A DNA stretch of 64,000 bases. It comes from an uncultured Opitutia bacterium. GTDB lineage: Bacteria; Verrucomicrobiota; Verrucomicrobiia; Opitutales; UBA953. Below, one piece after another: positions 28,255 through 35,939 of this stretch. Numbering within the stretch: the first letter of the stretch is position 1; every line of letters starts with the position of its first letter. The notes below the pieces were generated by a model. That model worked only from the letters and a program-made list of their open reading frames with translations. It had not been told where the DNA came from and did not search any database. The position numbers were made by a program, and so were the translations under genes. The stretch lies in NCBI GenBank assembly GCA_903855995.1, contig CAIOAN010000006.1:89401-153400 (forward strand). Direction: 5' to 3'.

Positions 28255-29510
28255 GCGACCTGCTCCAGCGCGTCACGGAAATCGCCCGCACCGCCAAGAA
28301 GGCTTCGCGCGCGCTCGCCCTTGCATCGACCGCCGTGCGCGACGCGGCCCTGCGCGCCGCCGCCCAGGCACTCCGCGCCGACGAAGCCTTCATCCTCGAA
28401 GCGAACGCCAAGGACCTCGCCGCGGCCCGAGCCAAAGGCCTGACCGAGGCGATGACCGACCGGCTCCGCCTCGACCACGCCCGTCTAGAAGATATCGCCG
28501 TGGCCTGTGAAGACGTGGCTAAACTCCCGGATCCCGTCGGGGAAGTCACCGAGGATTGGACCCGCCCCAACGGCCTGCGCATCATCCGCCGCCGCGTCCC
28601 GATCGGCCTCGTCGCGATCATCTTCGAATCGCGTCCCAACGTCACCGTCGACGCCGCCGCCCTCTGTCTGAAGTCCGGCAACGGCTGCGTACTCCGCGGC
28701 GGCAGCGAAGCGATCCACACCAATCTCGCCCTCGCGAAATCCTTCGCCACCGGCCTGCGCTCGGCGGGCCTACCCGCCGAGGCCGTCACGCTCCTCCCGT
28801 TCACCGATCGCGAAGCAGTCCCCGCGCTCGGCTCCCTCCGCGGCATCATCGATATCATCGTCCCCCGCGGCGGCCCGGGGCTCATCGAAGCAGTCGTAAA
28901 CTCCGCCAAGGTCCCCGTCATCAAGCACGACGCCGGCATCTGCCACGTCTACGTCCACGCGCAGGCCGACCTCGCGATGGCCGAACAGATTGTGCTCAAC
29001 GCCAAGTGCCAGCGCCCGAGCGCCTGCAACGCCCTCGAGACGCTGCTTGTCGATGCCGCCGTGGCCGCGAAATTCCTCCCAGCGATGGCCGTCGCCTTGG
29101 CGGCGAAAAAGACCGAAGTCCGCGCCTGTGCGAAATCACAGCTCCTGATGCCCGGCGCGAAGGCAGCCACGGAGCAGGATTTCCGCACCGAACACCTCGG
29201 CCTGATTCTCAACGTGAAGATCGTCAGCGGCCTCGACGAGGCCGTCGCCCACATCGAAGGCTACGGCTCGCATCACTCCGACGCCATCATCACGGCCGAC
29301 GAGGCGGCGGCCCGCTCCTTCCTCGCCCAGATCGACAGCGCCTGCGTCTATTGGAACGCCAGCACCCGATTCACCGACGGCGGCGAGTTCGGCTTCGGGG
29401 CCGAAGTCGGCATCTCCACGGACCGCCTGCACGCCCGCGGACCGATGGGGATTCGTGAATTGACCACCTGGAAGTTCGAAATCGTCGGCCAAGGTCAGGT
29501 TCGAGGCTAA
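28251..29510 (+). CDS. proA: Gamma-glutamyl phosphate reductase
   Basis: NADPH-dependent reduction of glutamyl phosphate to the semialdehyde, second step of proline synthesis. The 419-aa product has the ALDH-like core with VPIGLVAIIFESRPNVT, the catalytic Cys in NAKCQRPSACNA and the C-terminal FGAEVGISTDRLHARGP. Overlaps proB by four bases, and tRNA-Asp follows 66 bases later. Confidence 0.96.
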   Translation: MSDLLQRVTEIARTAKKASRALALASTAVRDAALRAAAQALRADEAFILEANAKDLAAARAKGLTEAMTDRLRLDHARLEDIAVACEDVAKLPDPVGEVTEDWTRPNGLRIIRRRVPIGLVAIIFESRPNVTVDAAALCLKSGNGCVLRGGSEAIHTNLALAKSFATGLRSAGLPAEAVTLLPFTDREAVPALGSLRGIIDIIVPRGGPGLIEAVVNSAKVPVIKHDAGICHVYVHAQADLAMAEQIVLNAKCQRPSACNALETLLVDAAVAAKFLPAMAVALAAKKTEVRACAKSQLLMPGAKAATEQDFRTEHLGLILNVKIVSGLDEAVAHIEGYGSHHSDAIITADEAAARSFLAQIDSACVYWNASTRFTDGGEFGFGAEVGISTDRLHARGPMGIRELTTWKFEIVGQGQVRG

Positions 29511-29527
29511 TTCGGTCGGTTTTCCGT

Positions 29528-29557
29528 TTGACAGACCCCCCGCCGGAAACCTTTGTT
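29528..29557 (+). promoter_or_regulatory. Probable promoter for tRNA-Asp
   Basis: A perfect -35 TTGACA (29528-29533) with a weak -10 (TTTGTT at 29552-29557, 18-base spacer), about 20 bases upstream of the mature tRNA. Confidence 0.45.
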
Positions 29558-29576
29558 ACCCTTCCTTTTGGCTACC

Positions 29577-29653
29577 GGGGTGGTAGCTCAGTTGGTTAGA
29601 GCGCCGCACTGTCACTGCGGAGGTCGCGAGTTCGAGTCTCGTCCATCCCGCCA
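29577..29653 (+). tRNA. tRNA-Asp (GTC)
   Basis: A 77-base cloverleaf: acceptor GGGGTGG pairs with CCATCCC (one G-U), discriminator G, encoded CCA. Anticodon stem CCGCA/TGCGG holds loop CTGTCAC with anticodon GTC at 29611-29613; T-arm GCGAG-TTCGAGT-CTCGT. The 10 bases 29564-29573 and 29653-29662 around it are exact complements. Confidence 0.96.
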
Positions 29654-29797
29654 GCCAAAAGGGTTACTTTCCGACCGGTCCGCCGGTCCGGTAAGGACTG
29701 CCCGGCCGCCGTCGCCTGAGCGTCACCGTGTCCTTGCGGGACTGTGCATGCTTTTTGCTTCCCCCCCTCCCCTGAGTGGACAGAAATCAGTCATCTC

Positions 29798-30997
29798 ATG
29801 AGCAAAAAAGTCCTGATTATCGGCGCGGGTGGCGTGGGCAACGTCGTCGCCCACAAGTGCGCCATGGCAACCGAATTCTTCTCGGAAGTCATGCTCGCCT
29901 CCCGCAACGAGAACAAGTGCAAGGCCATCGCGGCCGACGTCAAAGCCGCCACGGGCCGCACGCTCCGCACCGCCACGATCGACGCCGATGACGTCAAGGC
30001 GACCGTCGCCCTGATCAAGTCCTTCGGCGCCGACCTCCTCATTAACGTCGCCCTGCCCTATCAGGACCTCCACCTGATGGACGCCTGTCTCCACGCCGGC
30101 ATTCACTACGTCGACACAGCGAACTACGAGCCGCCGCACCTCGCGAAGTTCGAATACTCCTGGCAGTGGGCTTACCGCGAACGCTTCGAGAAGGCCGGCC
30201 TGATGGCGCTCCTCGGCTCGGGCTTCGACCCCGGCGTGACCAATGTCTTCTGCGCCTACGCCCAGAAGCACCTCTTCGACACGATCGAGACAATCGATAT
30301 CATGGACGCCAACGCCGGCGACCATGGCTACAAGTTCGCTACGAACTTCAACCCGGAGATCAACATCCGCGAAATCACGCAGCGCGGACGCTTCTGGGAA
30401 AGGGGCGAATGGAAGGAAACCGACCCGCTCTCCGTGAAGTGGGTATACGACTACCCTGTTGTTGGCCCGAAAGACAGCTACCTGCTCTACCACGAGGAAC
30501 TCGAGTCCCTGGCGATCAACATCAAGGGCCTGAAGCGCATCCGCTTCTTCATGACTTTCTCCGAAAACTACCTCACGCATCTGCGCGTGCTCGAGAACGT
30601 CGGCATGACCCGCATCGACCCGATTGATTTCCAGGGCCACCAGATCGTCCCGATTCAATTCCTCAAGGCGCTCCTGCCCGACCCGGCCTCGCTCGGCCCG
30701 CGCACCAAGGGCAAGACCTGCATCGGCTGCGAAATCACTGGCCTCAAGGACGGCAAGCCCCGCAAGGTTTTCATCTACAACGTCTGCGACCACCAGGAAT
30801 GTTTCGCCGAAGTGAAATCCCAGGCCATCAGTTATACGACCGGCGTCCCCGCCGCAATCGGCGGCGCAATGGTCGCCAGCGGCCAGTGGCTCAAGCCCGG
30901 AGTCTGGAACATGGAAGAACTCAACCCCGACCCGTTCATGGATGAGCTCAACAAGCGCGGCCTCCCCTGGCACGTGAAAGAACTCCCGGTCGCCTGA
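29798..30997 (+). CDS. Carboxy(nor)spermidine dehydrogenase (saccharopine dehydrogenase family)
   Basis: Condenses aspartate semialdehyde with a diamine (putrescine or diaminopropane) and reduces the Schiff base to carboxyspermidine or carboxynorspermidine. The 399-aa product has an N-terminal Rossmann site VLIIGAGGVGNVVAH, the family segment LLGSGFDPGVTNVFCAYA and FNPEINIREITQRG. The ATG at 29798 (MSKKVLII) is chosen over an upstream ATG at 29744. Its partner decarboxylase follows 75 bases later behind a hairpin, which strongly supports the polyamine role over saccharopine metabolism. Confidence 0.88.
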   Translation: MSKKVLIIGAGGVGNVVAHKCAMATEFFSEVMLASRNENKCKAIAADVKAATGRTLRTATIDADDVKATVALIKSFGADLLINVALPYQDLHLMDACLHAGIHYVDTANYEPPHLAKFEYSWQWAYRERFEKAGLMALLGSGFDPGVTNVFCAYAQKHLFDTIETIDIMDANAGDHGYKFATNFNPEINIREITQRGRFWERGEWKETDPLSVKWVYDYPVVGPKDSYLLYHEELESLAINIKGLKRIRFFMTFSENYLTHLRVLENVGMTRIDPIDFQGHQIVPIQFLKALLPDPASLGPRTKGKTCIGCEITGLKDGKPRKVFIYNVCDHQECFAEVKSQAISYTTGVPAAIGGAMVASGQWLKPGVWNMEELNPDPFMDELNKRGLPWHVKELPVA

Positions 30998-31012
30998 ACG
31001 GCCGACGCTGAA

Positions 31013-31035
31013 GCCCGCCGCCCGGCGGGCTTTTC
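31013..31035 (+). terminator. Terminator-like hairpin between the two polyamine genes
   Basis: Seven-bp stem GCCCGCC/GGCGGGC with loop GCCC, followed by TTTTCG. The short T-tract suggests partial termination, so the second gene could be attenuated or have its own promoter. Confidence 0.6.
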
Positions 31036-31072
31036 GTTTGCACCGCCCGCCGGCGCTCCCAATTTCAACGCC

Positions 31073-32248
31073 GTGTCCGACGCCCTCACCGAAGCTTTCC
31101 GGAAGGTCGACCTGAGTCAGGTCCCCAGCCCTTGTCACGTCCTCCACCGCGGACTGCTCGAGAGCAATCTCCGCATCCTACGCTCGGTGATGGACCGCTC
31201 GGGCGCCAAGATTCTCCTCGCACTCAAGGGCTTCGCCCAGTTCAGCGAAGCGAAACTGGTCAGCAAATACCTCGCGGGCACCACGGCGAGCGGCATCCAT
31301 GAAGCCCTGCTGGGCCGCGAAGAATTCGGCGGCGAAGTGCACGCCTACTCTCCGGCTTTCAAAGACGAGGAGTTCGCACACCTGCTCCGCGTGGCCGACC
31401 ACATCTCCTTCAATTCGCCTTCGCAGTGGAAGCGCCACCGGGCCGCGGCCCTCGCCGCCGGCCGCAAAGTCTCCTTCGGCCTGCGCGTCAACCCGGAGCA
31501 TGCCGAGGTCGACGTCGAGCTCTACAACCCCTGCGCCACCGGCTCGCGCCTCGGGACCCTACGCTCCGAAATCAAATCCCCGGCCGACCTCGACGGACTG
31601 GAAGGCCTGCACTTCCACACGATGTGCCAGCAAGGCTCCGACGTCCTGGAGCGCACCGTCGCGGCCTTCGAGGCGAAGTTCGGCGAATTCATCCCGCAGA
31701 TGAAGTGGGTCAATTTCGGTGGCGGCCACCACATCACCCGCGAAGGCTACGATCTCGACCGTCTCGTCCGGATCATCAAGGGCTTCCGCCAGCGCTGGGG
31801 CGAACACATCCAGGTCTACCTCGAGCCCGGTGAAGCCATCGGTATCGGCACTGGCGTGCTGGTGGGCACGGTCCTCGACCTGGTTCACAACGGTGTCGAT
31901 ATCGCGGTCATCGACATCTCGGCCACCTGCCACATGCCTGACACCTTGGAGATGCCCTACCGGGCAGATATCGTCGATGCCGACCTGCCAGGCAAGCTGC
32001 CACATACGTACCGACTGGGGAGCGTCACCTGCCTCGCCGGCGACGTGATCGGCGACTACTCCTTCCCTGAGCCTCTAAAAATCGGGCAAAGAATCGTGTT
32101 TTTGGACATGTCCCATTACACCTTCGTAAAGAACACGACCTTCAACGGCGTCCCTCTCCCGGCCATCGCGAGCTACGATCCGGCCTCCGGTCAAACGCAG
32201 GTGGTCCGTCGTTTTGGCTACGCTGATTATAAGAACCGCCTGTCCTAA
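31073..32248 (+). CDS. nspC: Carboxynorspermidine/carboxyspermidine decarboxylase
   Basis: PLP enzyme of the alanine-racemase-fold decarboxylases; removes CO2 to give (nor)spermidine. The 391-aa product shows the PLP-lysine region ILLALKGFA, RVNPEH, GLHFHTMCQQG and the C-terminal catalytic CLAGD and DMSHYTFVKNTTFNG. A GTG start at 31073 is used; no ATG lies near. Together with the preceding gene it forms the S-adenosylmethionine-independent spermidine route. Confidence 0.92.
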   Translation: MSDALTEAFRKVDLSQVPSPCHVLHRGLLESNLRILRSVMDRSGAKILLALKGFAQFSEAKLVSKYLAGTTASGIHEALLGREEFGGEVHAYSPAFKDEEFAHLLRVADHISFNSPSQWKRHRAAALAAGRKVSFGLRVNPEHAEVDVELYNPCATGSRLGTLRSEIKSPADLDGLEGLHFHTMCQQGSDVLERTVAAFEAKFGEFIPQMKWVNFGGGHHITREGYDLDRLVRIIKGFRQRWGEHIQVYLEPGEAIGIGTGVLVGTVLDLVHNGVDIAVIDISATCHMPDTLEMPYRADIVDADLPGKLPHTYRLGSVTCLAGDVIGDYSFPEPLKIGQRIVFLDMSHYTFVKNTTFNGVPLPAIASYDPASGQTQVVRRFGYADYKNRLS

Positions 32249-32262
32249 ACCGGGGTAGGCTC

Positions 32263-32291
32263 TTGACCCAAGGGCGATTTCAGACAATAAA
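32263..32291 (+). promoter_or_regulatory. Sigma-70-type promoter for the coiled-coil protein
   Basis: TTGACC (32263-32268), a 17-base spacer and AATAAA (32286-32291) lie about 20 bases before the ATG at 32310. Confidence 0.5.
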
Positions 32292-32309
32292 TTACGCAAG
32301 CAAATCGAT

Positions 32310-32909
32310 ATGAAGCCTTCTGAAATCATCCTCATCCTGGTCGCCGCTGCCTTTGGCGGCATTGCCGTCGTCTCCTGGAGCAGCGAAGCGGACGCCAAGG
32401 CCGACGTCGCCAAGGTCCGCAACGAGACCACCGAATATCTCCGCATCAACGGCCAGAAAGTCGTCGAGGCCGAACGCAAAGTCACCGAAGCCACCGCGGC
32501 CCTCAAGGCCGCCCGCAACGCCGAAATCGCCGCCTCCGCCAAGGCCGCCGCCTCAATCGACGGCTCGAAGCAGGCTGTGACCGACCTCGCCAAGGCCAAG
32601 GAAGACCTTGCCAAGGCCGCGACCAAGGTGGCCGAACTTGAAAAGGCCCGCTCCGAAGCCGCCACCCGTGTCAACGAACTGAACGCCGAGATTGCCCACC
32701 TGCGCAGCGGCTCCGAAGTCAAGGAAGCGAACGCCAAGCAGAAGAAGGCCGAAGCCGACCTCGAAGCCGCCTCCGTCGCCCTCCGCGAAGCCAACACGAA
32801 GGCCGCCGCGGCCACGACCAAGCTCGCCGAAGTCGAAGAAGAAAATCGCCGCCTCCGCGATCAGGCTAAGGGCACCGAAGTCGCCTCGCCGAACTACCGC
32901 GCACTCTGA
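32310..32909 (+). CDS. Membrane-anchored coiled-coil protein, unknown function
   Basis: No family recognised. The 199-aa product has one N-terminal membrane segment (about residues 5-23) or uncleaved signal, followed by a continuous Ala/Lys/Glu-rich helix to about residue 190 with heptad-like spacing (ATKVAELEKARSEAATRV), so most of it should be a coiled coil on one side of the inner membrane. It ends in a strong terminator. An antisense open frame from the Vsr gene runs across its second half. Confidence 0.7.
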   Translation: MKPSEIILILVAAAFGGIAVVSWSSEADAKADVAKVRNETTEYLRINGQKVVEAERKVTEATAALKAARNAEIAASAKAAASIDGSKQAVTDLAKAKEDLAKAATKVAELEKARSEAATRVNELNAEIAHLRSGSEVKEANAKQKKAEADLEAASVALREANTKAAAATTKLAEVEEENRRLRDQAKGTEVASPNYRAL

Positions 32910-33410
32910 GCCGGCCCCACGGCCAGCCCGCCCCGCAGCCCGGCCCCCGCCGGGCTTCTTTTTTGCCCAGGCCGACAAGGCCCGGCGCAACCGCAGCAGC
33001 AGGCGCGCCCGCCGCTTGGGCCGCAGTTCATGCTCCCACAACCCCAGCACCGTCCAGCCCGCGGCCCGGAGATGGCGCGAGTCGCGCCGGTCCCGCGCCC
33101 GGTTCGCCGCGAACTTCTCCCGCCAGAACGCGCGGCGGCCCGACGGCTTGCCGCCGTGCGCCGGACAGCCGTGCCAGAAACAGCCGTCCACGAAGACCGC
33201 GAGCCGGCGCGCCCGGAAGACGAAGTCCGGCCGCGTGCGGAACGCGCCGCCCGCGCGGTCCCGCCCGCGCACGACCTGCTGGCGCCGCCAGCCCGTGATG
33301 CCCTCCGCCCGGAACACGCGCGCCAGCGCGCCCTCCGTCGTGGCGTTGCCCCGGGACCGGATCCGCGCCATCAGCGCGCTGCGCTGCGCCCGCGTGTAGA
33401 TGTCCGCCAT
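32553..33410 (-). CDS. Vsr-like very-short-patch-repair endonuclease with antisense C-terminal tail
   Basis: Vsr nicks DNA next to T-G mismatches that arise at methylated cytosines. Residues 1-150 fit the family: MADIYTRAQRSALMARIR, the metal aspartate in RPDFVF (Asp62), FVDGCFWHGCP (His80) and FWREKFAANRARDRR. The reading frame has no stop at the domain end; residues 167-285 are antisense to the coiled-coil gene and look like translated noise, so the stated C-terminus is doubtful. The domain-coding part is visibly richer in GC (around 70% or more) than its neighbours, and there is no cytosine methyltransferase beside it. Confidence 0.75.
   Translation of the reverse strand: MADIYTRAQRSALMARIRSRGNATTEGALARVFRAEGITGWRRQQVVRGRDRAGGAFRTRPDFVFRARRLAVFVDGCFWHGCPAHGGKPSGRRAFWREKFAANRARDRRDSRHLRAAGWTVLGLWEHELRPKRRARLLLRLRRALSAWAKKKPGGGRAAGRAGRGAGSECAVVRRGDFGALSLIAEAAIFFFDFGELGRGRGGLRVGFAEGDGGGFEVGFGLLLLGVRFLDFGAAAQVGNLGVQFVDTGGGFGAGLFKFGHLGRGLGKVFLGLGEVGHSLLRAVD
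32937..32965 (+). terminator. Terminator after the coiled-coil gene
   Basis: Eight-bp perfect stem AGCCCGGC/GCCGGGCT with loop CCCC, then TCTTTTTT. Confidence 0.9.
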
Positions 33411-33481
33411 GGGCTCATAACTAAGATAGGACGAGGGCGGCGGGCAAGTCCCGGGCGGACGGGGGACTCGCCCAACGGAAA

Positions 33482-33503
33482 GGGGCCGACTTGCGTCGGC
33501 CCC
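33482..33503 (-). terminator. Hairpin after the porin gene
   Basis: Nine-bp perfect stem GGGGCCGAC/GTCGGCCCC with loop TTGC; on the minus strand it is followed by TTTCCGTT, a modest T-tract. Confidence 0.6.
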
Positions 33504-33546
33504 GGTATGAAGCGTTTTCCGGCGGGCAAGGGGCCCGCGGCCCGAG

Positions 33547-34953
33547 TTACCAGGCGAGCTGGGCGCAGACGCGGAGTTCGCGGACGGTCGCGCTGTTGCC
33601 CGGCACGGGGGAGGTGCCGAGGACGTCCTTGAACTTGGACTGCTGGAGGCCGACCATGATCTTGGCGTTCTTGCCGGCGTATTCCTTGGAACCGGCCATC
33701 AGGCTGAAGTAGTAGTTCACGCCGAGGTAGTAGGAATCAACCGTGTTGAACGTCGAGCCGCTGATGCCGGCGCTGCCGGTGGTGGTGTCGGCGGTGGTGC
33801 CGAAGTCGCGCACGACGTCCCCGATCTGCACGCCGCGGCCGTCGGTGTTCAGCTTGTCGAAGCGGAGGACGCCCTCCCAGTTCGGCGTGAAGTAGTAGGA
33901 GGCGATGTAAGTCTGGCCCGTCGGGGTGTGGTCACCGGAATAGGCGGCGGTGTTCAGGGTGGCGTCGGCCGAACCGTTCACCTTGGTGCTCATGTACTGC
34001 GCCTGGAGGGTCAGGTTGCCGATCTTGGCCATCACGAAGGGGTTGTAACCGGTCATGCGGGCGGCGGACACCTGGAGCGCGGTGGTCGTGGTGTTGTAGT
34101 AGCTGGCGTCTCCGAAGTTCACGCCGGCCGAGACCTTGTGGTCGGAGTCGGTGCTGTAGTTGTACAGGGCGTTCAGGTAGTAGTTCAGGTTGTTGTTACC
34201 TTTGGTCGGCGCCATGATGTAGGAGGACGCACCGTTGGTGACGGCCGCGCCGTATTCGAAACCGTTCGAGGTCTTGTTGCTGTTGTAGAACAGGCCGAGG
34301 TGGTGGAAGCCGAGGCCGAGGCGGCGACCGGAGGAGCTGCCGTTGGAGCCGGAGCCGTTCTCGTTCTCCTGCCAGTAGCGGTCGGCGTTGCTGCGCTCGA
34401 TGCCGTAGAGGTTGGAGGAGGAGGAGCCGTCCTTGAACATCGAGGAGATCGGCACTTCTTCGATGCCCCAGGTGACCTTCTTCCAGCCGGCGTCGATGGT
34501 GCCCCAATCCGTGGCCTTGGTCAGGATCGCGCGGTCGAGGTTGTAGGCGGTGGAGGGGAGCTGGCCCGAGATGTCGTAGGAGATGTCGGACGAGAAGCCT
34601 TCGCCGAGCTGGGCGTTCAGGGTGAGGTAGAGGCGGCGGATGATGAAGCCGCTCTGGGTGCGGTAGTTCGAGGACGAGACGCCGCCGGCGCTCTGGCTGT
34701 AGGCGAAGTTTTCGTAGAAGGCCTGGAAGTAGGCGCCGATGGTGAAGTTCTTGGTGGTGTCTTCCTTGAGGGAAACCGACTTCTGGGCGTCGACGGAGTT
34801 CTGGAAGCCCTTCTCCAGGGTCTTCGCGCGGTCCTCCGAGCTGATCAGGCCCTTGCTCACGAGGAGGTCGAGGGTGGTTTTGTCTTGGGCGTACGCAGAA
34901 ACCGACGTAATGGCGGCAGCGGCGATGAGCATGGACTTGAGGGTGCTATTCAT
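33547..34953 (-). CDS. OprP/OprO-type (phosphate-selective) porin
   Basis: Outer-membrane porin; the family includes the phosphate- and polyphosphate-specific OprP and OprO. The 468-aa product has a signal peptide (cleavage probably after Ala22, AYA|QD), a short helical N-terminal region (about 28-62), then barrel strands with many Tyr/Asn/Ser and a C-terminal aromatic Trp. Segments IRRLYLTLNAQLGEGF and GTIDAGWKKVTWGIEE fit the porin O/P domain. A PHO box with a correctly placed -10 lies upstream, which independently points to phosphate. True ion selectivity is not shown by sequence. Confidence 0.8.
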   Translation of the reverse strand: MNSTLKSMLIAAAAITSVSAYAQDKTTLDLLVSKGLISSEDRAKTLEKGFQNSVDAQKSVSLKEDTTKNFTIGAYFQAFYENFAYSQSAGGVSSSNYRTQSGFIIRRLYLTLNAQLGEGFSSDISYDISGQLPSTAYNLDRAILTKATDWGTIDAGWKKVTWGIEEVPISSMFKDGSSSSNLYGIERSNADRYWQENENGSGSNGSSSGRRLGLGFHHLGLFYNSNKTSNGFEYGAAVTNGASSYIMAPTKGNNNLNYYLNALYNYSTDSDHKVSAGVNFGDASYYNTTTTALQVSAARMTGYNPFVMAKIGNLTLQAQYMSTKVNGSADATLNTAAYSGDHTPTGQTYIASYYFTPNWEGVLRFDKLNTDGRGVQIGDVVRDFGTTADTTTGSAGISGSTFNTVDSYYLGVNYYFSLMAGSKEYAGKNAKIMVGLQQSKFKDVLGTSPVPGNSATVRELRVCAQLAW

Positions 34954-34979
34954 GGGTGTTGGTGCGGTTATGCGACGGG

Positions 34980-35013
34980 ACTATCTCATTCTATTGTTAC
35001 AGAATGATGTCAG
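34980..35013 (-). promoter_or_regulatory. PHO box and -10 of the porin gene
   Basis: On the minus strand CTGACAT-CATT-CTGTAAC (35013-34996) matches the PhoB box (two CTGTCA-like 7-mers 11 bases apart) at 14 of 18 positions. Ten bases later comes GATAGT (34985-34980), a -10 element at the distance normal for PhoB-activated promoters. The transcript would start about 25 bases before the porin ATG. Confidence 0.7.
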
Positions 35014-35063
35014 AGGGGTGAAGAAAGTGCCTTAAACTCCCTACCCGCAGACAGGAAAACGGC

Positions 35064-35939
35064 TCAGAATAGCTGACTAAGACCCTGAAAAACGTCCGCA
35101 AACTGCGGATTCCACTCTAATTCGGCCTTAATTCTAGCCGTAGCGACAACTCGGTTGGGCTGAGTCCTGCCACCCTTGGCCACGCGCGGACCCGCGGGTG
35201 CCGCGGGATTGAATACTGGCTCAGGCTGGCCGAGGCGTTTCGCGATCCACTTAGCAAGTTCAGCTTTTGTCACGGGTTGACCGTCGCCGACGTTGTAAAC
35301 GCGTGCACCCAAAGGGCCGCCGCTCATCGCGGCGAGCACCGATGTGGCGGCATCATTACGATGTAAATAATTAATAAAGTGATCCACCCGCCCACCGATG
35401 ACGTTTTCACCGCGACGTAATTGGTCCACGAGATGATGACGGTCCGGTCCGTATAATCCACCGAAGCGCAACACGCGCGCACGCGCAATCCCCGAGGCGA
35501 GTACAGCTTGCTCGCCCGCAAGAATCGCATCGGCGGTCGGCGTACCGCCCACTGCAGACTCTTCGTTGACCACGCCACCATCATCCTGCCGATAAACACC
35601 CGTGGAACTGGTGAAGATGAAACTCGAAGCACCGACGGAGTGCGCCCAGGCGAGCGACCGACGTACACCGACATCGTAGGCGAGCGCATAAGCTTCGGGC
35701 CCGCCGCCGCCAGTGCTCGCGGCATAGACCACGGCGTCGAAGCGCGGCGGCAAGTCCGACCAATCCCCCGTGAAAATATCGAAGGCCTCGGCCCGCAGCC
35801 CTTCGGCTCGCAGCCGATCACGCGATGCCTCAGAACGGACAACGCCGACGACTTGATGCCCGGAGCGCTCCGCCAGACGGGCGAACTCGGCCCCGACATA
35901 GCCGCACCCCAGCACCGCGATGGCCAAAGGCTTGCTCAC
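35064..35939 (-). CDS. NAD(P)-binding SDR-type epimerase/dehydratase-like protein
   Basis: Extended short-chain dehydrogenase fold close to the YeeZ-type proteins; substrate unknown. With a GTG start at 35939 the product is 291 aa, beginning with the dinucleotide site IAVLGCGYVGAEFA, then FTSSTGVYRQDDGG with the serine/tyrosine pair, and RVLRFGGLYGPDRH. The GTG overlaps the lpxB stop (GTGA), so it is coupled to lpxB, the last gene of the clpB-Gfo/Idh-lpxB unit. The upstream extension of the frame to 36059 is out of phase with lpxB and shows no similarity. Confidence 0.75.
   Translation of the reverse strand: MSKPLAIAVLGCGYVGAEFARLAERSGHQVVGVVRSEASRDRLRAEGLRAEAFDIFTGDWSDLPPRFDAVVYAASTGGGGPEAYALAYDVGVRRSLAWAHSVGASSFIFTSSTGVYRQDDGGVVNEESAVGGTPTADAILAGEQAVLASGIARARVLRFGGLYGPDRHHLVDQLRRGENVIGGRVDHFINYLHRNDAATSVLAAMSGGPLGARVYNVGDGQPVTKAELAKWIAKRLGQPEPVFNPAAPAGPRVAKGGRTQPNRVVATARIKAELEWNPQFADVFQGLSQLF

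Noticed and set aside
29723..31147. 474-codon minus-strand open frame
   Set aside because: Antisense to the carboxyspermidine dehydrogenase, which is well supported.
33928..35007. 359-codon plus-strand open frame rich in Gly/Val
   Set aside because: Antisense to the porin, whose signal peptide and barrel pattern are clear.
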